Shown: positions 6,501-10,924 of the stretch, piece by piece
Layout: every line of letters begins with the position of its first letter
Position numbering within the stretch: position 1 is the first letter of the stretch
Assembly (NCBI GenBank): GCA_022570975.1
Contig: JACZYS010000051.1
Location: forward strand, 1-10,924
Length of the DNA: 10,924 nt
Direction of reading: 5' to 3'
Source of the DNA: Candidatus Zixiibacteriota bacterium
GTDB lineage: Bacteria; Zixibacteria; MSB-5A5; GN15; FEB-12
Notes under the pieces: model-generated
The model's input: only the letters and a program-made list of their open reading frames with translations
Databases searched by the model: none
What the model was told of the DNA's origin: nothing
Program-made: the position numbers and the translations under genes

Positions 6501-9500
6501 AGGATTCTGGATTTTTAGTTGGACACCGAGTTTTGATCAGGCGGGAATATATTCGGTTACTTTCTATGTAAAGGATGTAAGTCTTGCAGTTGATTCAGAA
6601 GTTATAGAAATTATTGTCTTCAATATCAACCAGCCCCCGGTCATGGATTCAATAGGTACTCAATTTGTTAACGAACAAGAGAGTCTTTTAATTGTAATAA
6701 CGAGTTTTGACCCGGATGGAGATCAACTGTTTTATTCATTAGGTGCGTCGTTGGTGCCCGGATCACAATTCACTGCTCGAAATGATTCAGCTTTCTTCAC
6801 CTGGGTGCCGACCTATTCCCAAGCAGGAACCTATGAAATGATTTTCATTGTTGCGGATTTCTTCTTAGGGGATACGGAAACTGTAACAATTATTGTCAAT
6901 AACGTCAACCAACCGCCAATTTTGGATCATGAGCCGGGTGATGGTGCAATATTATTTGAAGGGGTTTACTTTGAAGATTCGATTTCAGCCATAGACCCAG
7001 ACGGTACTATTCCAATTCTATCGATAGTTCCTGTTCCACCGGGAGCGACATTTACAGACAATAAAAACGGATGGGGCACTTTCATTTGGACACCGGGATT
7101 TGATCAGGCTGGAACATATCCGGTAATGATTTATGCCACCGATGGGGAGTCAACTGACTCCGGATTGGTCACGATTGAAGTTACCAATGTCAACCGTCCG
7201 CCGGTTTTGGATTTTGTTGGCGATCAATCAGTGAATGAAGGCGAATATTTGTCCTTCCAGACCTCGGCTTCAGACCCGGATAAGGATTTCCTTTCCTATT
7301 TTGTTGGTTCGGAATTACCGTTGGGGGCAACTTTCGTTGATAGCGGAATTGGATTTTTTGAATGGACACCAACTTTTCTCCAAGAGGGTGATTATGACTT
7401 GTTTTTCTATGTTTCAGATGGAATCCTGGATGACTTTGAATTAGTCACTATTATTGTTAACAATGTCAACCAACCTCCGGTACTTGATTCAATCGGTCCC
7501 AAGTTCGTTGTCGAAGATTCAAATCTGTTCTTTACCTTTTCGGCAGATGATCCCGATACTCCCTTCCCGTCTTTCTCGGCAGCTAATCTACCTTCCGGTG
7601 CAGTTTTTCAAGATGATACTAAGGGCACAGCCTCATTTGACTGGACACCACACTTTCTTAATTCGGGAAGATATAATGTTATTTTTTATGTAACTGATGG
7701 AGAGTCTATAGACTCAGAAGTTGTCGTAATAACTGTTATTGATAACAATGAACCTCCAATTCTTGATTCTATAGGATTACAAGCAGTTAATGAGGGAAGT
7801 AATCTCAATTTCATCATTACAGCTGCTGACCCGGAGGGTAATGTTGTCGGTTTTACCACTTCGGCACTGCCAGCCGGTGCAACTCTTACAGACAATGATG
7901 ACGACACCGGCGAGTTTGACTGGACTCCGGATTTTTCGCAGGCGGGAGAATATCAAATAACTTTCTATGCTTCTGACGGCAGCCTTGTTGACTCAGAAGT
8001 TGTAACAATCACTGTAGGAAATGTCAATCAACCTCCGGTATTGGACTCAATTGGAAACAAAACTGTTGTTGAAGGTCAAAGCCTGTTTTTTACCGTTGAT
8101 GCAACTGATGAAGATAATAACCCAATTTCATTTTCAACATTTAATTTGCCTCCAACTGCGGAATTTTACCAGGGCAAAGGGAATTACATATTTGACTGGA
8201 CCCCGGCAATTGGTGACGCCGGTACATATGAAGTAACGTTTTATGCTTCTGATGGAATTGATACTGACAGTGAATTGGTGACTATTGAAGTAGTCCCGCT
8301 TGGTAATATTACTACCAATTTTACCAGCATAAATTTTGTTGTCGGTGAATTTGCCCAGTCTTCAGATACTATATTGCTGTCACTCATTTTTGACGGCGGG
8401 GACTTACTTCCTGTCATAATCAATACCAGTTCTACCTGGCTGATGATTGACAATTTTGAACCAGAACTCCCGGCCGACCTTAATGTTTTTGCCGACCCAA
8501 CATCACTTAACCCGGGTGCATATCTTGACACTATATATGTCACCGGCAGCGCAACCAATTCACCGCTTATCATACCGGTTTCTCTTACTATCAATAATGA
8601 CACTTTATCAGTTATAGCACCGACAATAAGTATTGGTCCCAACCCGCCTTACAGTGACATACTTATTACCCAACCAGATATCAGTATTTTCTTTAGTGAA
8701 GCCGTCCAGAGCGGAACCATTCCCGATAACCTAATTATTATCAGTACTCGCAATGGTTTCATTGATTGGTTCTACGATGCTAACAATATGTCTCTTGTCC
8801 TGCTGGTGGAAGGCGGCCTTTTTGAACCGATAGATACGATAACTGTAACTCTTGGTACCGGAATTACAGATTTGCTCGGTCAGCCGATAGACAGGTCATA
8901 TACCCTGACATTCTATACCGGACCGGTAGTTTATCCGGGTGACTGTGACAATAACGGAATAGTTGATGAACGGGATATTTTACCGCTCGGTCTCTTTTGG
9001 AATGACTTTGGTCCCCCAAGGGAGCCGGATGAAGCTCCGCTGACTTTTGAACCTATCCCGGCCCATTTTGGTACGGGAGAAATTGACTGGACACCGTTTA
9101 GGGCGGTCTATGCCGATGCCGACGGCTCCGGGCAAGTTGATGAGGATGATATATGCGGAGTGGCCTCAAATTATGGTATGTCAAATGCCGCATTTACAAA
9201 ACTGAGCCAGACCGAATCCGATAATTTCCAAAAGGCCTTAAAACTTTTGGATGCCTCTGTTCTTGAAGCAATGTATAACGCCATTATAGAATGTCCACAG
9301 AGCCAGGGACAGTCTATGTTAAAAGATATCTTGGAAGAACAGTTGAGAAATCAATCGGTTGCCGTTTTACCTGATGAGATTACATTATATCAAAACTATC
9401 CCAACCCGTTTAATCCGAGCACCACAATTAGGTTTTTCCTTCCCAAACAGGCAACAGTTTCACTGAATGTTTATAGCGTTACCGGCAGAAAAGTAAAGAC

Positions 9501-9651
9501 TTTGATAGATAATGAATCAAGAATTGGCTTAAACTCTGTGGTCTGGGATGGCAAAGATGAATTCGGGAAATCAGTTGCAACAGGAATTTACCTTTACAGC
9601 CTCAAGACCAGTAACATGCAGATAAACAAATCAATGCTATTGATAAAATGA
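3595..9651 (+). CDS. Giant secreted surface protein: Ig-like repeats, dockerin-like EF-hands, T9SS-type sorting tail
   Basis: The 2018-residue protein starts at ATG 3595 (GGGG at 3586-3589) with a signal peptide (K3-K6, hydrophobic core 7-23, likely cut after A25). Domains in order: a polar linker (26-70); an unassigned beta-rich domain (about 70-262) opening GLLFIDIVGDNDGFGYG, with two Cys; an Fn3-like domain (268-360); a PKD domain (362-441) with WLWDFGD and PTHIY; twelve He_PIG/cadherin-like repeats (444-1570); a BACON-like domain (1571-1667, with STWLMI and LNPGAYLDTIYV); an SbsA-type Ig domain (about 1671-1780); two EF-hand loops of dockerin type (1783-1794 and 1841-1852); a helical linker (about 1860-1922); and a sorting domain (1925-2018) with LYQNYPNPFNPSTTIRF and GIYLYSL. 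In FCB bacteria such tails direct export through the type IX system and anchoring at the cell surface. No catalytic domain is visible, so adhesion or scaffolding is the likely role. It is convergent with the lipoprotein gene, 38 bases away. Confidence 0.92.
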   Translation: MSKVVKLFLLLLSVLVIVSSNILSAETKTKSKTIDVKKILEESSTISGGAAIDINTIDNITIEESQISPVKRGNYSVQELPGAAGLLFIDIVGDNDGFGYGNSFVPDGGFLPLTNDPIANWFFDNRSGSEVNDPRAVYTDAEPVKRTGSSWASRPNYDHFFNPAWFSSIDSGVFTIDMSGVQQFQGMCPGNPDARDTLKLDGVDIKSFYELNQSTWGSGLIRISLANTIINDGQLNVDIFQYITCGVAGDAFAIDYSTLEVYGTASAPTVPILISPAAGSTLATDLPAFSWSGNGFIYVFQISTEISFDSIHFEAFPVDTSFLMPQSLSPDAYFWRVSAFNISGDFSGYSNVFAFTIPTPPNADFIGSPLDGMAPLQVNFTDLSSGDIFSWLWDFGDSTFSESQNPTHIYNSPGNYSVSLTAIGATSSSSISKKDYIAVLPANNPPIWDSTPSQSILEDSVLNFNVSASDLDGDQLFLSTVLLPVGANFTDNGDGTGSFSWKPGFNQAASYSLGFFASDGSLVDTQTVNVTVINNDRPPDIDSIGPKSVTVGNNLNFSVYGFDPDYEVIFLFHSALPGNATFTVDSSLSPGVGGTFDWNPTLSDVGVDTVTFYLLNGAFRSEAAEGSDSEVVVITVLTANNPPILSAIGNKSVSENMNLNFTVSATDPDKDSIILTVPALPAGATFVDNGNGTGIFDWTPSFDQGGEVHNVTFMATDGSLTVSEVVAITVTNVNRPPVLDSIGTKTTFENLELFFEVTGSDPDNNILSLTTSVLPEGASFYDKGTGYFSWVPTFDQSGGYNITFYLTDDSMAVDSEVVTIIVNDVNRPPVFNLYEPRSVEEGENIQLLISAVDPDETITTYSTAALPAGASFSDTQIGFAFFDWIPDFTQAGKYDITFYASDGELEDTMVVTITVNNVNQAPVLDQIGNQSVNESENLGFIVSATDEDDESLSYSTSPLPDGAIFSLEEGFWIFSWTPSFDQAGIYSVTFYVKDVSLAVDSEVIEIIVFNINQPPVMDSIGTQFVNEQESLLIVITSFDPDGDQLFYSLGASLVPGSQFTARNDSAFFTWVPTYSQAGTYEMIFIVADFFLGDTETVTIIVNNVNQPPILDHEPGDGAILFEGVYFEDSISAIDPDGTIPILSIVPVPPGATFTDNKNGWGTFIWTPGFDQAGTYPVMIYATDGESTDSGLVTIEVTNVNRPPVLDFVGDQSVNEGEYLSFQTSASDPDKDFLSYFVGSELPLGATFVDSGIGFFEWTPTFLQEGDYDLFFYVSDGILDDFELVTIIVNNVNQPPVLDSIGPKFVVEDSNLFFTFSADDPDTPFPSFSAANLPSGAVFQDDTKGTASFDWTPHFLNSGRYNVIFYVTDGESIDSEVVVITVIDNNEPPILDSIGLQAVNEGSNLNFIITAADPEGNVVGFTTSALPAGATLTDNDDDTGEFDWTPDFSQAGEYQITFYASDGSLVDSEVVTITVGNVNQPPVLDSIGNKTVVEGQSLFFTVDATDEDNNPISFSTFNLPPTAEFYQGKGNYIFDWTPAIGDAGTYEVTFYASDGIDTDSELVTIEVVPLGNITTNFTSINFVVGEFAQSSDTILLSLIFDGGDLLPVIINTSSTWLMIDNFEPELPADLNVFADPTSLNPGAYLDTIYVTGSATNSPLIIPVSLTINNDTLSVIAPTISIGPNPPYSDILITQPDISIFFSEAVQSGTIPDNLIIISTRNGFIDWFYDANNMSLVLLVEGGLFEPIDTITVTLGTGITDLLGQPIDRSYTLTFYTGPVVYPGDCDNNGIVDERDILPLGLFWNDFGPPREPDEAPLTFEPIPAHFGTGEIDWTPFRAVYADADGSGQVDEDDICGVASNYGMSNAAFTKLSQTESDNFQKALKLLDASVLEAMYNAIIECPQSQGQSMLKDILEEQLRNQSVAVLPDEITLYQNYPNPFNPSTTIRFFLPKQATVSLNVYSVTGRKVKTLIDNESRIGLNSVVWDGKDEFGKSVATGIYLYSLKTSNMQINKSMLLIK
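4678..4917 (+). other. PKD domain within the giant surface protein
   Basis: Residues 362-441 carry the PKD core: the segment PLQVNFTDLSS, then WLWDFGD, then NPTHIYNSPGNYSVSLTAIG. PKD domains are extracellular beta-sandwich spacers or binding modules. This is the only copy and separates the Fn3-like domain from the long repeat array. Confidence 0.9.
4924..8304 (+). repeat. Twelve tandem He_PIG/cadherin-like Ig repeats (about 93 residues each)
   Basis: Repeat units start at 4924, 5203, 5515, 5797, 6073, 6352, 6631, 6910, 7195, 7471, 7750 and 8029 (residues 444, 537, 641, 735, 827, 920, 1013, 1106, 1201, 1293, 1386 and 1479). Each follows the pattern x-PP-(V/I)-LDSIG, a Val/Glu-rich strand, (S/T)A-x-DPD, LP-x-GA-x-F, F-x-WTP-x-F-x-QAG-x-Y, TFY-x-(S/T)DG, DSE-VVTI-x-V-NVN. 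Lengths are 92-95 residues except unit 2 (104). The Asp-rich DPD and SDG/DSE spots resemble calcium-binding sites of cadherin-like domains. At DNA level the hinge around GTCAACC...CCGGT is best conserved, while cores have diverged. The array would make a stiff rod a few tens of nanometres long, holding the N-terminal domains away from the cell (inference). Confidence 0.92.
8938..9177 (+). other. Dockerin-like EF-hand pair in the giant protein
   Basis: Loop 1 is DCDNNGIVDERD (1783-1794, ligands D1783, D1785, N1787, D1791, D1794). Loop 2 is DADGSGQVDEDD (1841-1852, ligands D1841, D1843, S1845, D1849, D1852). Both fit the 12-residue calcium loop of dockerins, each followed by a short hydrophobic helix. 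The two loops start 58 residues apart, whereas classical dockerin loops start roughly 30 apart; the insert is Pro/Trp-containing. Dockerins bind cohesins, and a cohesin-like lipoprotein is encoded next door. Calcium binding is well supported; cohesin binding is inferred. Confidence 0.75.
9367..9648 (+). other. C-terminal type IX secretion (T9SS type A / FlgD-like) sorting domain
   Basis: Residues 1925-2018 hold the conserved YPNPFNPSTTI block, the strand LNVYSVTGRKVKTL, the WDGKDEFGKSVATGIY segment and the ending QINKSMLLIK. This is the typical sorting signal of FCB-group exported proteins. In type IX systems the tail is recognised at the outer membrane and is often removed. If it is cut here, the dockerin-like pair would lie near the new C-terminus. 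Confidence 0.92.
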
Positions 9652-9665
9652 TAAAAAATTAATAT

Positions 9666-9686
9666 CTGAAAATGGCAAATGTTCAG
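9666..9686 (-). terminator. Weak terminator-like hairpin between convergent genes
   Basis: CTGAA-a-AT (9666-9673) pairs with AT-g-TTCAG (9679-9686) around a five-base loop, seven pairs with one mismatch. Read on the minus strand, a T-rich run (complement of the A run at 9652-9658) follows after a few bases, so it could end transcription of the lipoprotein unit. On the plus strand no T run follows. The stem is short and AT-rich, so support is modest. Confidence 0.3.
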
Positions 9687-9689
9687 TAG

Positions 9690-10541
9690 TTAGGGGACAA
9701 ATTCCACCAGGGCATCATCTGTAAAAAGAGAGCCTAAGGGGAATATGCTCTGGTTTGACAATGTTACTCCGCTCGGTTCAAAAATTACAGTAGTTGAATC
9801 AGGTAAAGTAAAAAATGTGGTACTGAAAAAAAGTTTGGCCAATACAGCGTCTCCAGCTGTACTCGCTATTGAACTGTCCGTGACCGTATGAGTGATTGAA
9901 ATTGCCTTGTAAACCCCAAAAGCATCTACAGAATCAGCTTGGAAAAATATGATATCGGCCAATGGCAAACTTGGATCCAAAACCGCGCTGTCCAATGTCA
10001 AAAAATCTGTTACATAGCGCACCTTGAATGAGACTCCATACAGACCTGCAATGTTAAACATTTTAACATCCATACTGAACGTATCCAGTGGCGGGCGCAC
10101 AATTCTTCTGGGTGTGAATTTTAAAAGTGGTACAACCGGAGAAAGTGAAATCAAAACCGGAGTCGTATCATTTGCGATTAAATTCATTATCGTTGTTCCG
10201 GAATAAATTACCGCTGCAGTTTTTAGGTTTATGGCTTCGGCCGTAAATCTCAGGTCAACTTCTGCAGGAAGAGCATCTATCTGACCGACAACAAAAGGGT
10301 TGTTGAACTGTAGAGGAGTTACTCTTATTACCTGATTGGATTTTACATCAGAAACAGTAACAATAAATTGGTCAACAATTGCCATCAGTTTTGGAGATGC
10401 ACCAGAGGTGTTTATCTCTATTTTTATTGAGTTAAGGTCAGTTCTGTTTTCAACTATTCTGCTTTCACAGCCATTAAACAAAACGGTGAATAACAAAAGA
10501 ATAAAAACAGATGAACAAATTTTTGTTTGAAGTTTAAACAA
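9690..10541 (-). CDS. Outer-membrane lipoprotein with C-terminal cohesin-like domain
   Basis: The 283-residue product has a lipoprotein signal: basic start, hydrophobic core (12-22) and LFNGC with lipidated C25 followed by E26 (Phe at -3 is slightly unusual). Residues about 38-140 form a beta-rich domain that I cannot name. Residues about 141-283 look like a cohesin: LLKFTPRR, then FSMDVKMFNIAGLYGVSFKV, LTLDSAVL, GDAVLAKLFFS, and the closing strands VIFEPSGVTL and DDALVEF. Cohesins bind dockerins, and the convergent gene 38 bases away encodes a dockerin-like pair. The start is TTG at 10541-10539 with GAGGA (10554-10550) eight bases upstream; an in-frame ATG further up is cut off by a stop, so TTG is the only workable start. 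It lies 16 bases after the upstream barrel gene, so the two are probably co-transcribed. Lipoprotein call is strong, cohesin call good but from pattern only. Confidence 0.85.
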   Translation of the reverse strand: MFKLQTKICSSVFILLLFTVLFNGCESRIVENRTDLNSIKIEINTSGASPKLMAIVDQFIVTVSDVKSNQVIRVTPLQFNNPFVVGQIDALPAEVDLRFTAEAINLKTAAVIYSGTTIMNLIANDTTPVLISLSPVVPLLKFTPRRIVRPPLDTFSMDVKMFNIAGLYGVSFKVRYVTDFLTLDSAVLDPSLPLADIIFFQADSVDAFGVYKAISITHTVTDSSIASTAGDAVLAKLFFSTTFFTLPDSTTVIFEPSGVTLSNQSIFPLGSLFTDDALVEFVP

Positions 10542-10557
10542 TGTTTAAGTCCTCATT

Positions 10558-10924
10558 TCAAAATTGATTTAAGAGGCTAAGGCTTAGTTGAAATCCGCTT
10601 AAGTCTAAATTTCCGGCATCAGCTTCGCCGCTCATACTGTTTATCCTGAGAGCAATTTTTGTCTTTTCACCCAGACTATTACTGATGGTCGCACCGATTT
10701 TTATCATATTTGATTTGCCAAGCTGGTCTTCGTTACTGTCAATATTGAGGTATGAAAGAGTCGGTGAAAAGAACCAGCTAGAGCCAAAGTATCGCCCCAC
10801 TGTAAGATTTACAAACATTTCATTGCCATACAGTTTAAGGCGGTCTGAGATTTCGTCAGAATTACTTACATATCTGGTGCTTCTTCCTCTAATCGAATAT
10901 CTTGCTGAGCCAGAGAGTCTGTAT
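10558..10924 (-). CDS. Outer-membrane beta-barrel protein, C-terminal part (runs off the window)
   Basis: The frame is open from the right edge (no stop up to 10923) to TGA at 10560-10558, giving 121 visible residues; the true start lies outside. The visible part is strand-rich with alternating hydrophobic and polar residues, Tyr/Phe/Trp girdle-like positions (GRYFGSSWFFSPTLSYLNI) and short polar turns (SNEDQLGKSN, MSGEADAGN). It ends in a strand that finishes with Phe (GFQLSLSLLNQF), the usual mark of barrel proteins inserted by the BAM machinery. The internal Met at 10818 is not a start, since coding sequence continues upstream. It directly precedes the lipoprotein gene. The specific role is unknown; a surface export or transport partner of the lipoprotein is possible. 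Confidence 0.75.
   Translation of the reverse strand, partial: YRLSGSARYSIRGRSTRYVSNSDEISDRLKLYGNEMFVNLTVGRYFGSSWFFSPTLSYLNIDSNEDQLGKSNMIKIGATISNSLGEKTKIALRINSMSGEADAGNLDLSGFQLSLSLLNQF

Noticed and set aside
4924..8304. CRISPR array or DNA satellite
   Set aside because: The repeats are about 280 bases long, lie in one open reading frame and diverge at DNA level; they are protein domain repeats.
7190..8642. Several 60-130 codon ORFs on both strands inside the repeat array and BACON/SbsA region
   Set aside because: They are out-of-frame shadows of the giant gene, recur because the repeats recur, and resemble no protein family.
10024..10530. Plus-strand ORFs opposite the lipoprotein gene
   Set aside because: They are antisense shadows; the minus-strand frame has a signal peptide, a ribosome site and domain patterns.
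1..10924. tRNA, rRNA, insertion sequence or integrase signatures
   Set aside because: No cloverleaf-like, ribosomal or transposase-like sequence was seen on either strand.

Overview
The window looks like chromosomal DNA from a Gram-negative bacterium of the FCB (Fibrobacteres-Chlorobi-Bacteroidetes) superphylum or an uncultured relative such as Zixibacteria, KSB1, Calditrichota or Marinimicrobia. The evidence is a C-terminal NYPNPFNPSTT-type (type IX secretion/FlgD-like) sorting domain, dockerin-like EF-hand loops with FCB-style spacing, a surface protein built from many Ig-like repeats, an outer-membrane lipoprotein and a beta-barrel tail. The phylum is inferred from protein style only; no rRNA or tRNA gene is visible.

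Layout. (1) Positions 92-1573 (-) encode an acetyl-CoA carboxylase biotin carboxylase subunit (accC) with a GTG start, a good ribosome site, a plausible promoter and a two-part hairpin leader. No accB adjoins it on the promoter side. (2) Positions 1574-2397 form an AT-rich gap. It holds the decayed end of a dockerin-domain gene (1961-2061, with an in-frame stop and a one-base frameshift) and a 48-codon ORF behind a perfect AAGGAG site. (3) Positions 2398-3193 (+) carry a small stand-alone winged-helix regulator and a DUF1801 protein. (4) Positions 3194-3594 are non-coding and contain several short dyads and direct repeats upstream of the next gene. (5) Positions 3595-9651 (+) encode a 2018-residue secreted surface protein: signal peptide, unassigned N-terminal beta domain, Fn3-like domain, PKD domain, twelve He_PIG/cadherin-like Ig repeats of about 93 residues, BACON-like domain, SbsA-type Ig domain, a dockerin-like EF-hand pair and a T9SS-type sorting tail. 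(6) Positions 9690-10924 (-) hold a convergent two-gene unit: the 3' end of an outer-membrane beta-barrel gene that enters from the right edge, then a lipoprotein whose C-terminal half looks like a cohesin domain.

How the parts may work together. The most interesting theme is the cell surface. A dockerin-bearing, T9SS-exported giant protein lies tail-to-tail with a cohesin-like lipoprotein, which itself sits downstream of an outer-membrane barrel. A cohesin-dockerin docking pair at the outer surface is an inference worth testing. The dockerin relic 1.5 kb upstream of the giant gene suggests the locus, or the genome, has gained and lost such proteins. The accC gene and the regulator/DUF1801 pair appear to be unrelated neighbours.
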